A DNA stretch of 64,000 nt from Conexibacter sp. DBS9H8 (lineage in GTDB: Bacteria > Actinomycetota > Thermoleophilia > Solirubrobacterales > Solirubrobacteraceae), in the NCBI RefSeq assembly GCF_023330685.1, contig NZ_CP097128.1, positions 2,356,001-2,420,000 on the forward strand, given 5' to 3'. Positions 7,104 through 18,788 of the stretch are shown here, piece by piece (the first letter of the stretch is position 1; each line of letters begins with the position of its first letter). The notes below the pieces were generated by a model. The model worked only from the letters and a program-made list of their open reading frames with translations. It did not search any database and had not been told where the DNA came from. The position numbers were made by a program, and so were the translations under genes.

Positions 7104-7886
7104 TCAGGAGCGGATTCCGAGCTCCGTAAGGATTGTCCCGGCCGCCGTCCGGTTGGTTGCGGCCGCGTTCCGCGCGTACCGCGCGGCAAGCAGATTGATC
7201 GAGCTGAGCAGGCGGCCCTCCCCGGTGCTCGCGTAGCGGCTCAACAGGGCACGGAAGGCGCCGAGCGCGGACTCGGCGGCGGCCATCGCGGGACGATAGC
7301 GGGGCAGAAATCGGCGGGTGCCCGCGGGCTCGCTGAGCGGGGCGACACCGAGCGTCGTCGCGTCGGCACACAGCGACGGAGGCGCGAGCTTGACGAGGTG
7401 GTGTTCGGCCGTGAGGAACCGTCCAATGACGCCGCCGGCGGCGCCGTCGGGCCAGCTGAGGCGGGAGAGGGCGGCACTGAGACGGCCGAGGGCGGGGAGG
7501 CCGGCCGAGATCTGGGCGAGTGTGAGCGTGTCGTCGACCTCGGCGCCGAACGCGCTGAAGGCGCTCGCGTCCATCTGGCCGGGGGAGAGACGATTCGTCG
7601 GGGCGAGCGCGTCGGCGCAGCCGTCGGACACGTCGGTGACGACCGCTTCTGCACGGTGAGCCCCCTGGGCCCCGACCGGCCCCGCGAGGACGCTGAGATA
7701 GCGGTGGTAGGCCTGCAGCGCCCCGGCGTCGGCCTGACCGTTGGTCGTCTGCGCGTCCGCGTGTCCGGGCGTGACAGCGAGGCCGAGAAGGAGGCAGGTG
7801 AGAAGCGACGCTGCGACGGCCCGAAACTGACAGGATCGTTGGCGTGGAGCTGACCCGTTACGGCGTGTGGACATCGCTGCGCTCAC
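7104..7886 (-). CDS. Secreted protein of unknown function
   Basis: The 260-residue product has a basic N-terminus, a hydrophobic core at about residues 24-37 (A-S-L-L-T-C-L-L-L-G-L-A-V) and a likely signal peptidase site near G-H-A-D-A, so it is probably exported. The mature part is Ala/Leu-rich, probably helical, with two widely spaced cysteines; I do not recognise a family. The ATG at 7886 (alternative 7874) lies inside the divergent LLM oxidoreductase gene that starts at 7844, so the two 5' ends overlap by about 30-43 bp. No internal start would keep the signal peptide, which supports the overlap. Confidence 0.6.
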   Translation of the reverse strand: MSAAMSTRRNGSAPRQRSCQFRAVAASLLTCLLLGLAVTPGHADAQTTNGQADAGALQAYHRYLSVLAGPVGAQGAHRAEAVVTDVSDGCADALAPTNRLSPGQMDASAFSAFGAEVDDTLTLAQISAGLPALGRLSAALSRLSWPDGAAGGVIGRFLTAEHHLVKLAPPSLCADATTLGVAPLSEPAGTRRFLPRYRPAMAAAESALGAFRALLSRYASTGEGRLLSSINLLAARYARNAAATNRTAAGTILTELGIRS

Positions 7887-8695
7887 TTGGGAACGACAAC
7901 GCCGCCGAGGCGGCCAAAGTTGCGGAGCGGCTCGGCTTCGGCGTGCTCTGGCTCGGCGGCTCGCCGCCGTTGTCGGCGCTCCGTCCCTTTCTTGAGGCTT
8001 CAGCGCAGCTGACAGTGGCCACGAGCATCGTCAACCTGTGGGCCTATCCCGAGCCCGAACGGCTAGTGAGCGAGTTCCACGCCCTTGAGGTGGATTTTCC
8101 CGGCCGGTTCCTCGTCGGCCTCGGGGTCGGTCATCCGGAGGCGACTGCCCGGTACGCACGTCCGCTCCGTGCGATGAGAGCGTTCCTCGACGCGATCGCG
8201 ACCGCCCCGGCACCGGTCCCGCCGGAGCGGATGATCCTCGCCGCGCTCGGGCCGAAGATGCTCGAGCTGAGCGCCCAGCGGACACTCGGCTCGATTCCGT
8301 ACTTCACCTCCGCGACCCACACCGCCTTTGCCCGCTCCCACCTTCCGGGCGGCGCGCTGCTGGCCCCCGAGCTCGCTGTCGTGCTCGACCGTGACAGCGA
8401 GCGGGCCCGGGCGGCCGCGCGCTCCTACGCTCAGCTCTATCTGGGACTGGAAAACTACGTCAACAACCTGCTTCGCTTCGAGTTCACGCCCGAGGATGTC
8501 CGCGACGGCGGTTCTCAGCGGCTCATCGACACGGTCGTCCCGCACGGCGACGCCGCCGAGCTGGCCGCCCGGGCCCGCGCGCATCTTGAGGCGGGGGCCG
8601 ATCACGTCTGCCTGCAGACCGTCGGGGTCAGTGGGGTTCCGGACGCCGAGTGGTCGGCGATCGCCGGGGCGCTCGGTCTCACGGACCGGCCCTGA
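7844..8695 (+). CDS. LLM-class F420-dependent oxidoreductase
   Basis: The 283-residue TIM-barrel protein starts Y-G-V-W-T-S-L, contains A-A-K-V-A-E-R-L-G-F-G-V-L-W-L-G-G-S, and has the glycine-rich F-L-V-G-L-G-V-G-H-P-E segment typical of luciferase-like monooxygenase family members that use F420. The substrate is unknown. It starts at GTG 7844 within the 5' end of the divergent secreted-protein gene. No other F420-linked gene is nearby, so its metabolic role cannot be read from context. Confidence 0.85.
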   Translation: MELTRYGVWTSLRSLGNDNAAEAAKVAERLGFGVLWLGGSPPLSALRPFLEASAQLTVATSIVNLWAYPEPERLVSEFHALEVDFPGRFLVGLGVGHPEATARYARPLRAMRAFLDAIATAPAPVPPERMILAALGPKMLELSAQRTLGSIPYFTSATHTAFARSHLPGGALLAPELAVVLDRDSERARAAARSYAQLYLGLENYVNNLLRFEFTPEDVRDGGSQRLIDTVVPHGDAAELAARARAHLEAGADHVCLQTVGVSGVPDAEWSAIAGALGLTDRP

Positions 8696-8703
8696 GCGCC
8701 GCG

Positions 8704-9213
8704 TCAGCGGCACGCCGGGCTGACCGGAACGCGCAGGCTGGGGATCGGCGGGGTGACGACCTGGCAGTAGGTGACTTCACCCGTGCTCGGCACGACGACG
8801 ACGTCAAAGGGATACCGCAGCCGGGTGATCCGGCTGCCGGCGTGGATGTTGCAGGTGAGGGCGATCCGTGCACCGCTCCCCGACCCGTGACAGCTCGCCT
8901 GGCCGTCGACGGGACCCGCGATGAACCCGTGGGCGACCTCGTAGGCCATGTAGGCGGCCACGGCGCGGGCGGCGGCGACCGGCGGGGTGGCCGCGGGAAC
9001 GCGGAGTCGATGCGGCGCCTGCTGTTGCTCGACGACGATCCGGTCCTGGTGCTGTTCCTGGCTCAGCTGGCCGGCGTTGGGCGCCTGCGGGGGGGCCTGC
9101 AACGGCGCCGTGTTCTTGGTCACGTAGTGGACGAGTGCGATGAACAGCACCGCGGCGACCGCGAAGGTCACGACGTAGCGGAACCAGAGCGGCAACCGGC
9201 GGATGAGAGGCAT
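8704..9213 (-). CDS. Membrane-anchored protein of unknown function
   Basis: This is a 169-residue protein with a single N-terminal transmembrane segment (about residues 11-28, F-R-Y-V-V-T-F-A-V-A-A-V-L-F-I-A), a Gln-rich linker (Q-E-Q-H-Q-D-R-I-V-V-E-Q-Q-Q), and an extracytoplasmic domain with four cysteines that could form two disulfides. I recognise no family. The gene is divergent from RNase Z with only 26 bp between starts. A TACGCT hexamer ends 8 nt before the ATG, indicating a leaderless transcript. Confidence 0.65.
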   Translation of the reverse strand: MPLIRRLPLWFRYVVTFAVAAVLFIALVHYVTKNTAPLQAPPQAPNAGQLSQEQHQDRIVVEQQQAPHRLRVPAATPPVAAARAVAAYMAYEVAHGFIAGPVDGQASCHGSGSGARIALTCNIHAGSRITRLRYPFDVVVVPSTGEVTYCQVVTPPIPSLRVPVSPACR

Positions 9214-9221
9214 CGCCTGCG

Positions 9222-9231
9222 AGCGTACATA
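9222..9231. promoter_or_regulatory. Overlapping divergent -10 elements between 8704-9213 and rnz
   Basis: The minus strand reads TACGCT (9227 to 9222), 8 nt before the ATG at 9213. The plus strand reads TACATA (9226-9231), 8 nt before the GTG at 9240. Both hexamers share the TA at 9226-9227, so RNA polymerase could probably open only one at a time. Confidence 0.45.
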
Positions 9232-9239
9232 CTGGCGAC

Positions 9240-10271
9240 GTGGATCTGTCTGTGTTCTTCATTGGGACGGGGGGCTCACAACCGACCCTCCGCAGAGGCC
9301 TTCCCGCCACGCTCATTCGTCGCGGCGGGGACCGCATCCTCGTCGACTGTGGGGAGGGGACTCAGCGCCAGCTCGTCCGTTCGCTTGGGCTCACCGACGT
9401 CGACGAGATCCTCATCACCCACCTGCACGCCGATCACTGGCTGGGCCTTCCCGGGCTGCTGAAGACCTACGACCTGCGCGGGCGCGAGCTGCCGCTGCGC
9501 GTCCAGGGACCGCGGGGTCTGCGAGCCCTCGTCAAGGACGTGATGGTGCATGCCGGTCGGACCGGTTACCCGCTGTATGTCGACGAGATCGAGCCTGGTG
9601 AGGTGATCGAGCGGGACGGCTACGACATCACGGTGGTCCCGGTCGCCCACCGCGGACCGGCGTACGCCTACGTGCTGGAGGAACTGACCCGGCCCGGCGT
9701 ATTCGACCCAGTCGCCGCACGGGCGCTGGGCGTGCCGGAGGGACCCGCGTGGGGACGTCTGCAGCGCGGGGAGACCGTCGACGGGGTGGCCCCCGAGGCC
9801 GTCGTCGGGCCCGCGCGCCCGGGCCGCAAGGTTGTCTTGTCCGGTGACACACGCCCCTGCTCGGCTCTCGCTGAGGCGGCAACCGGCGCGGACCTGCTCA
9901 TCCATGAGGCGACCTTCGCGATTGAGGAGGCCGAGCGCGCCCACGAGACCGGTCACTCCACGGCCGCCCAGGCGGCCGGGATCGCCCGGAGCGCCGAAGT
10001 CAAGCTGCTCGCCCTCACGCATCTGTCGATCCGCTACCCGCCCCGGGTGATCCGTGAAGAAGCTCGCGAGATCTTCGCCGCCACCGTTGTGCCGCGGGAC
10101 TTCGACACCGTCGAGCTGCCCCTTCCCGAGCGGGGAGGCCCCGCCCTCCTGCACTGGACAGACCCGGCGGACCCGTCCGGGGAGGCCGTCGCGCGCGGGC
10201 GGTCCGCGCGCCCGGCAGGGGGCCAAGCCGAGCCGGTGACCGGCACGGTCGACGCGACGACGCGAGCCTGA
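9240..10271 (+). CDS. rnz: Ribonuclease Z (tRNA 3'-processing endonuclease)
   Basis: The 343-residue metallo-beta-lactamase-fold protein has the zinc motif H-L-H-A-D-H at residues 61-66, an N-terminal G-T-G-G-S-Q-P-T, V-D-C-G-E-G-T-Q-R-Q as in RNase Z, later metal ligands in L-S-G-D-T-R and H-E-A-T-F, and the A-L-T-H-L-S segment. The enzyme cuts tRNA precursors after the discriminator base, needed here because the window's tRNA-Arg lacks an encoded CCA. The C-terminal 40 residues are a low-complexity tail. The start is GTG 9240 with no ribosome-binding site (leaderless type). Confidence 0.92.
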   Translation: MDLSVFFIGTGGSQPTLRRGLPATLIRRGGDRILVDCGEGTQRQLVRSLGLTDVDEILITHLHADHWLGLPGLLKTYDLRGRELPLRVQGPRGLRALVKDVMVHAGRTGYPLYVDEIEPGEVIERDGYDITVVPVAHRGPAYAYVLEELTRPGVFDPVAARALGVPEGPAWGRLQRGETVDGVAPEAVVGPARPGRKVVLSGDTRPCSALAEAATGADLLIHEATFAIEEAERAHETGHSTAAQAAGIARSAEVKLLALTHLSIRYPPRVIREEAREIFAATVVPRDFDTVELPLPERGGPALLHWTDPADPSGEAVARGRSARPAGGQAEPVTGTVDATTRA

Positions 10272-10339
10272 TCGTCCCCGTTGCGCGATCGCGGCCCACG
10301 CCTCGGCTCAGGCCGCCGGTGCGCCGCCGGAGCCACTGC

Positions 10340-10345
10340 TAGTGT
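10340..10345 (+). promoter_or_regulatory. Putative -10 hexamer TAGTGT of the pyr operon
   Basis: TAGTGT fits the local TAnnnT pattern and would start transcription near 10352, giving a leader of about 50 nt that carries the PyrR-binding RNA. Confidence 0.4.
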
Positions 10346-10359
10346 CAGAGGAGTCAGTC

Positions 10360-10391
10360 CCTTTAACCCGGTCCCGTGAGGCCAGGAAGGA
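10360..10391 (+). promoter_or_regulatory. PyrR-binding RNA element overlapping the pyrR ribosome-binding site
   Basis: The hexaloop CCGTGA (10374-10379) matches the PyrR consensus CNGNGA. It is closed by a 4-bp stem (10370-10373 with 10380-10383), and after an internal loop a lower stem pairs CCTT (10360-10363) with AAGG (10387-10390). The 3' side holds the purine-rich AGGAAGGA ribosome-binding region. UMP-bound PyrR should stabilise this hairpin and block translation of pyrR, as described for mycobacterial pyr mRNA, rather than act through a terminator; no terminator is seen. Confidence 0.75.
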
Positions 10392-10403
10392 AAATCCGTC
10401 GTC

Positions 10404-10991
10404 ATGCCCGACCGTTCGGTCGCGCTCGACCGTGACGCGATGTCTCGCACGCTCGTGCGCATCGCCCACGAGATCATCGAGCGGAACCCGCCCCCCGATC
10501 CGGCCGCCCACGATGCCGTCGCACACCCGCTGGCGATCGTCGGCATCCACCGGCGCGGCGCCGTTCTCGCCCAGCGGATCCACGCGTTGACCAGTGCACT
10601 TGCCGGGGTTGCGATCCCCCTCGGCAGCGTCGACATCAGCTTCTACCGGGACGACCTCGGTCGGCGCGGCGGTGCCGCCGCCCCCGTGGTCCACGCGACC
10701 GAACTCGAGTTTGCGGTCACCGGAGCGACCATCGTCATCGTTGACGACGTCCTCTACACGGGCCGGACGGTTCGGGCGGCGATCGACGTTCTCTTCGACT
10801 ACGGGCGGCCCGCCGCGGTGCAACTCGCCACACTCGTGGACCGCGGACACCGCGAACTGCCGATCCGGCCCGACTTCATCGGCAAGAATTTGCCGACGGC
10901 CCACAACGAGCGGGTGAACGTACGGGTGCTCGAGGTCGATGGCAGCGACGAGGTCGCGATCATCCCAGCTGGGGAGCGGGTGGCCGGATGA
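10404..10991 (+). CDS. pyrR: PyrR bifunctional regulator / uracil phosphoribosyltransferase
   Basis: The 195-residue protein has the PRPP-binding signature I-V-I-V-D-D-V-L-Y-T-G-R-T-V at about 110-123 and the R-R-G-A-x-L-A loop near residue 50. PyrR binds pyr mRNA with UMP as corepressor and has weak uracil phosphoribosyltransferase activity. It heads the operon pyrR-pyrB-pyrC-carA-carB; its stop overlaps the pyrB start (ATGA). A PyrR RNA site lies just upstream of its own ATG, so it probably autoregulates. Confidence 0.95.
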   Translation: MPDRSVALDRDAMSRTLVRIAHEIIERNPPPDPAAHDAVAHPLAIVGIHRRGAVLAQRIHALTSALAGVAIPLGSVDISFYRDDLGRRGGAAAPVVHATELEFAVTGATIVIVDDVLYTGRTVRAAIDVLFDYGRPAAVQLATLVDRGHRELPIRPDFIGKNLPTAHNERVNVRVLEVDGSDEVAIIPAGERVAG

Positions 10992-11917
10992 GTCAACCCC
11001 TCAGGCATCTCCTTTCGATCGGGGACCTTGGCCGGGCCGGAATCGAGCGGATCCTCGATCGCGCCCTCTCCTTCGCCGAGGTCTCCGGCCGCGAGATCAA
11101 GAAGGTGCCCGCCCTGCGCGGTCGAACCGTCGTGAACCTCTTCTACGAATCGAGCACGCGGACGAGTTCCAGCTTCGAGCTGGCCGCCAAGCGCCTGTCC
11201 GCCGACGTCGTGAGCATCCGCGCGTCCGGATCGAGCGTCGACAAGGGCGAGTCGCTGCGCGACACGGTCGAGACGCTGTCAGCCTACGACCCCGCGGCGA
11301 TCGTCATCCGCTCCCCCCACGTCGGCGCGGCGTCCCTGGTGGCCGGCTGGACGGAGGCGAGCGTCGTCAACGCCGGAGACGGAAAGCACGAACATCCGAC
11401 CCAGGCGCTGCTCGACGTCTTCACCCTCCGCCAGCGGATCGGGCCGCTCGAGGGTCGATCGATCTGGATCGTCGGGGACGTTCTCCACAGCCGGGTGGCG
11501 CGCTCGAACATCCTCGCCTTCCAGGCGATGGGCGCGCGCGTCACCCTTGCCGGTCCGCCGACCCTGCTCCCAAGGGGGATCGAGCAGCTCGGCGTCGAGG
11601 TCACCCCTCAGCTCGACGCGCTTGCTGACGCGGACGTCGTCTACGTCCTGCGGATGCAGCAGGAGCGGATGGAGGCGGCCTACATCCCGACCTTGCGCGA
11701 GTACGCCCAGCGCTACCAGATCAACCCGGGCCGACTGCGCCCCGGACAGCTCGTGATGCACCCCGGGCCGGTGAACCGCGGCGTCGAGCTGTCCGCCGAC
11801 GTGATCGACTCGGCGGTTTCGCTGATCGGAGAGCAGGTCAAGGCGGGGGTTGCCGTGCGGATGGCCGTTCTCTACGAACTGCTCGTCGGGTCGCCACGGC
11901 TGGCGGCGGTCGCATGA
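10988..11917 (+). CDS. pyrB: Aspartate carbamoyltransferase catalytic subunit
   Basis: The 309-residue protein carries the carbamoyl-phosphate motif S-T-R-T-S at 56-60, S-V-D-K-G-E-S, H-E-H-P-T-Q-A-L-L-D, and the aspartate-side M-Q-Q-E-R-M and M-H-P-G-P-V-N-R-G. It condenses carbamoyl phosphate with aspartate, the committed step of pyrimidine synthesis. No pyrI regulatory subunit is present, consistent with control by PyrR. It overlaps pyrR and pyrC by 4 nt each, so translation is coupled. Confidence 0.97.
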   Translation: MSQPLRHLLSIGDLGRAGIERILDRALSFAEVSGREIKKVPALRGRTVVNLFYESSTRTSSSFELAAKRLSADVVSIRASGSSVDKGESLRDTVETLSAYDPAAIVIRSPHVGAASLVAGWTEASVVNAGDGKHEHPTQALLDVFTLRQRIGPLEGRSIWIVGDVLHSRVARSNILAFQAMGARVTLAGPPTLLPRGIEQLGVEVTPQLDALADADVVYVLRMQQERMEAAYIPTLREYAQRYQINPGRLRPGQLVMHPGPVNRGVELSADVIDSAVSLIGEQVKAGVAVRMAVLYELLVGSPRLAAVA

Positions 11918-13290
11918 ACGACTCGCGACTACGACAGTTCCAGGCGGCCGGACCGCCTGCGGACCTGCTCATCTCCAGCGTCTATGTGCTCGACCCGCGC
12001 AGCGGCATCGACGGTGCGCGTGACGTACTCATCAGGGGCGGGATGGTCGCCGAAGTCGCCCCGGCGGACAGTCTCGAAGCGCCCGCTGGGAGCGAGCGTG
12101 TGGACGGTCGCGGCCGCCACCTCTTCCCGGGGTTTGTCGACCCGCATGTCCACCTGCGCAGTCCCGGCCAAGAGTACAAGGAGGACGTCCGCACCGGAAC
12201 GACCGCCGCCGCCGCCGGTGGCTTCGTGTCGATCATCGCGATGCCGAACACGGCACCGCCGATCGACAGCGTTCCCATCCTCGAGGCGGTGATCGCCACC
12301 GCCCGCGCCGAGGCGCGGATTCCCACCGGTTTTCTCGCGGCGATCACCGTCGGCCTCGGCGGGCGCGAGCTCACCGAGATGGCGGCGCTCCGGGACGCGG
12401 GAGCACTCGGCTTCACCGATGACGGCAAACCGGTGACGTCGGCGGGGCTGCTCCGGCGGGCGCTGCAGTACCAGCGCCTCGTCGGCGGGGCGCTCGCCCT
12501 CCATGAGGAGGATCCCGAGCTGTCCGGGGCGGGCGTGATGCATGAGGGAGCCGTGTCGGCGCGGCTCGGCCTCGCCGGCATCCCCTCGGTCAGTGAATCG
12601 ACGTTCATCGCCCGTGACGCCGCGCTCGCCCGGTATGAAGAAGCCGCGGTGCACTTCCAGCATGTCTCGGCGGCCGAGTCGGTGGAGGCGCTCGGCGACG
12701 CCCGCATTCGCGCGGACACCTCCGGTGTACGGATCTCAGCGGAGGCCACCCCACACCACCTCACCCTCACGGATGAGGCGCTGACCGGCCTTGACACGCG
12801 TCTGAAGATGAACCCGCCGCTGCGGACGGAGGCGGACCGCCAAGCGATCGTCGACGGGCTCCGCAGCGGGCTGCTCACCTGCATCGCGACCGATCACGCT
12901 CCCCACGCCCGCCACGAGAAGGAGCAGCCGCTCGAGCAGGCGCCGATGGGCACCACCGGCCTCGAGACCGCCTTCGCCGCAGTGTTCTCCGAGCTCGTTC
13001 GCCCCGGGGTCCTCAGCCTCGCCCTCGTCGTCGAGCGTCTCAGCGCCGGCGGTGAGCCGTTCGGGCTCGCGCCGCCAACGATCCAGCCGGGCGTGCCGGC
13101 CAACCTCGTCCTCATCAACCTCGAGGGTCGCTGGGTGGTCGGGGCGCACGGGTACCGCTCCCGGTCGGCCAACTGCTGCTTTGACGGACGGCGCCTGTGG
13201 GGCGTCGTCGACCTGACCATCGCGGCCGGCCAGGTCGCCTTCCGGGCCACCGCAGACGGCGGTCACCCACACCGACAGGAGGACAGATGA
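11914..13290 (+). CDS. pyrC: Dihydroorotase (class I)
   Basis: The 458-residue amidohydrolase has the zinc-binding D-P-H-V-H-L-R at about residue 70, the D-D-G-K-P-V segment, and A-T-D-H-A-P-H-A near 325, all typical of long class I dihydroorotases. It cyclises N-carbamoyl-aspartate to dihydroorotate. It overlaps pyrB by 4 nt and carA by 4 nt. The usual ligands are all present, so it should be active. Confidence 0.96.
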   Translation: MNDSRLRQFQAAGPPADLLISSVYVLDPRSGIDGARDVLIRGGMVAEVAPADSLEAPAGSERVDGRGRHLFPGFVDPHVHLRSPGQEYKEDVRTGTTAAAAGGFVSIIAMPNTAPPIDSVPILEAVIATARAEARIPTGFLAAITVGLGGRELTEMAALRDAGALGFTDDGKPVTSAGLLRRALQYQRLVGGALALHEEDPELSGAGVMHEGAVSARLGLAGIPSVSESTFIARDAALARYEEAAVHFQHVSAAESVEALGDARIRADTSGVRISAEATPHHLTLTDEALTGLDTRLKMNPPLRTEADRQAIVDGLRSGLLTCIATDHAPHARHEKEQPLEQAPMGTTGLETAFAAVFSELVRPGVLSLALVVERLSAGGEPFGLAPPTIQPGVPANLVLINLEGRWVVGAHGYRSRSANCCFDGRRLWGVVDLTIAAGQVAFRATADGGHPHRQEDR

Positions 13291-14455
13291 GCGGCGCATA
13301 CGTGCTGTTGGCCGACGGAGCCCGGTTTGATGGCGAGTCCTGCGGGGCGGAACGCCCCGCAGTCGGTGAGATCGTCTTCACCACCTCGATGTCCGGCTAC
13401 CAGGAGACGGTCACCGATCCCAGCTACGCCGGTCAGCTCGTCACCTTCACGGCCCCCCAGATCGGCAACTACGGCGTCAGCCCGACGGCGATGGAGTCAG
13501 ACTCCGTCCACGCCCGCGCGGTGATCATGCGCGCCGGCGTCAACCAGCCCGACATCCTCGGTCAGGAGCCGGGGTGGCTGGACTGGCTCACGGGCCACGA
13601 CATTCCCGCGATCACCGACCTCGACACGCGGGCGCTCGTCCGCCACATCCGGGAGGCGGGAGCGATGGCCGGCGGCGTGTTTCCCGCCAGCGTCGACGAG
13701 GCGCACGCTCGGCGTCTCATCGCCGCCGAGCCGCCGATGGCCGGACGTGACCTCACCCACGACGTGAGCCCGGCCACGCCGCTCCGGGTGAGCGCCGAGA
13801 CCGGAGGCGGGCAGGGCGTGCGCATCGCGATGATCGACACCGGGGTGAAGGCGTCGATCGTGCGCGAGCTCACCCGGCGGGGCGCCGAGGTGACCCGTCA
13901 CCCGCGCGGCGTCACCGCCGCGGAACTGCTCGACACGGACGCTGACGCGTTTTTCCTCGCCAACGGCCCCGGCGACCCGGCGGCACTCGCTGACATCGTC
14001 GACACGGTCCGCGGGCTGATCGGGCGCCGGCCGGTCTACGGCATCTGTCTCGGCCACCAGCTGCTTTGCCGGGCGATCGGCCTGGAGACCTACAAGCTCA
14101 CCTTCGGACACCACGGGGCCAACCATCCCGTGCGCGATCTCACCACGGGCCGCACGGAGATCACCGCCCAGAACCACGGGTTCGCCGTGCTCGGCCCAGA
14201 TGGTGCCCGCACCGTCGACGTGGATGAGCCGGTGCGCTGGGAGACGGACTTCGGGGCCGCCGAACTTACCCACATCAATCTCTATGACCGCACCGTCGAG
14301 GGGCTTCGCCTCCTCGAGGTCCCGGCCGCCACCGTCCAGTACCACCCGGAGGCGGGTCCCGGTCCCAACGACTCGCTGTACCTGTTCGACCGTTTCATCG
14401 CCGAGATCCGCTCCCGGCAATCCACCCCCGAGCCTCCGGAGTCGATCACCGCCTG

Positions 14456-14456
<1 letters not shown>
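13287..14456 (+). CDS. carA: Carbamoyl-phosphate synthase small (glutaminase) subunit
   Basis: The 389-residue protein has the N-terminal CarA domain ([11 protein letters not shown]) and a class I glutamine amidotransferase domain with nucleophile Cys254 in Y-G-I-C-L-G-H-Q and a late H-P-E-A catalytic pair. It releases ammonia from glutamine for CarB. The ATG at 13287, inside the pyrC stop, follows CAGGAGGA (13276-13283); an in-frame upstream opening is rejected. The stop overlaps the carB start (TGATG). Confidence 0.97.
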
Positions 14457-17569
<3,113 letters not shown>

Positions 17570-17575
17570 TGCTCC

Positions 17576-17607
17576 CGGACGCGGTGGACCGGTGCCCTCC
17601 GCGTCCG
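17576..17607 (+). terminator. Terminator hairpin at the end of the pyr operon
   Basis: A perfect 9-bp stem (17576-17584 with 17599-17607) with a 14-nt loop lies 6 nt after the carB stop. It has no T tract. The remaining 200 bp up to mihF show only the mihF promoter. Confidence 0.6.
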
Positions 17608-17811
17608 ACCGTGGAGTGGACCAGATGGCCCCCATTTGCCCGCTGACCGGGGGTGAGAGGGATGCGCCGCAAGCTGCGATCGGCCTGAAGGTGCCTGGAA
17701 ACGTCCTGCATTTTGAGGTGATTGCCAGAACCTGCCTCGACAATACTCAAGCTGAGGTCGAGGTTGAGGCGAAATTGCCGCGAAGGAGCGGACTCGGACC
17801 GGCCGAGGATG

Positions 17812-17817
17812 TATAGT
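17812..17817 (+). promoter_or_regulatory. -10 hexamer TATAGT of mihF
   Basis: TATAGT ends 8 nt before the mihF ATG with no Shine-Dalgarno sequence between, so the mRNA probably begins at or next to the start codon. It is the best match to a consensus -10 in the window. Confidence 0.6.
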
Positions 17818-17825
17818 CGCCGCCC

Positions 17826-18173
17826 ATGCCGCCGGTCAGTGATCAGTCCACAACAAAGCCCATCGCAGCGCCGGAACGATCCCTGCAGCAGCGGATGGAG
17901 GCACTCCAGCGCGCCAACGACATCCGCAGTCGTCGCGCTCAGCTCAAGCGTGATCTCAAGGCCGGACGCCAACCGATCCACGAACTTCTGCTCAACCCGC
18001 CCGACTACCTCGACTCCGCCAAGGTCTTCGATCTTCTCCTGGCCGTACCGAAGTACGGCCGCGTCAAGGTCAACAAGATCCTCACCACCTGCCGGATCTC
18101 GCCGAGCAAGACCATCGGCGGGCTCTCCGAGCGTCAGCGGACCGAGCTCGTTGAGCTGATGCGGCGCCGCTGA
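17826..18173 (+). CDS. mihF: Integration host factor, actinobacterial type (mIHF)
   Basis: The 115-residue basic helical protein carries the family core K-Y-G-R-V-K-V-N-K-I-L followed by C-R-I-S-P-S-K-T-I-G-G-L-S-E-R-Q-R, the helix-two-turns-helix DNA-binding segment of mIHF/sIHF. It is a nucleoid protein unrelated in sequence to E. coli IHF that bends DNA and affects topology. It is followed after 12 nt by gmk, then rpoZ and coaBC, the standard actinobacterial order, which supports the call. Confidence 0.95.
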   Translation: MPPVSDQSTTKPIAAPERSLQQRMEALQRANDIRSRRAQLKRDLKAGRQPIHELLLNPPDYLDSAKVFDLLLAVPKYGRVKVNKILTTCRISPSKTIGGLSERQRTELVELMRRR

Positions 18174-18185
18174 GGGCTGGGCGGG

Positions 18186-18755
18186 GTGGCGAAGGTCTTC
18201 GTCATCGTCGGGCCGGCCGGAGTGGGGAAGGGGACGCTCGTGCGGGGACTTCGGGAGCGGATGCCCGAGCTGGTGCTCGCGGTGTCGGCGACAACCCGGC
18301 AGCCGCGCCCCGGCGAGGTTGACGGCGTCGACTACCACTTCCTGTCGCCCACTGAGTTCACCGACCGCGTCGCGGCAGGCGCGTTCGTCGAGCACGCTCG
18401 CTACGCGGGGAACTGCTACGGGACCCTGCGCGCAGAACTCGACCGCCATTTGGCCGCTGGTGCCTCGGTGCTGCTCGAGATCGAGCTCCAGGGCGCACGT
18501 CAGGTGCGCGCGGTGCTCCCCGACTCGGTGGCGGTGTTCATCGCCCCGCCGTCGAAGGAGGCGCTCGCCGCTCGCCTCCGCGGACGGGGAACGGACGGGC
18601 CCGCCCAGATCGACGCTCGCCTGCGAGCAGCCGATGACGAACTCGCCGCCCGCGGGGAGTTCGCTCACGTCGTCATCAACGATCGCCTCGATCACGCGAT
18701 CGGTGCCCTCGAGGCGATCGTCCGCGCCGAGTCCGGTCCGCCGCGCACCCTCTAA
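18186..18755 (+). CDS. gmk: Guanylate kinase
   Basis: The 189-residue P-loop kinase has G-P-A-G-V-G-K-G-T at 9-17 (usually G-P-S-G-x-G-K-S-T), S-A-T-T-R-Q-P-R-P-G-E-V-D-G-V-D-Y as GMP-binding region, and L-E-I-E-L-Q-G-A as the Walker B equivalent. It phosphorylates GMP to GDP. It starts at GTG 18186 in the mihF-gmk-rpoZ cluster. Confidence 0.95.
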   Translation: MAKVFVIVGPAGVGKGTLVRGLRERMPELVLAVSATTRQPRPGEVDGVDYHFLSPTEFTDRVAAGAFVEHARYAGNCYGTLRAELDRHLAAGASVLLEIELQGARQVRAVLPDSVAVFIAPPSKEALAARLRGRGTDGPAQIDARLRAADDELAARGEFAHVVINDRLDHAIGALEAIVRAESGPPRTL

Positions 18756-18788
18756 GATGGCCCAGAGGAAACGACCCGAGGACTTCAC

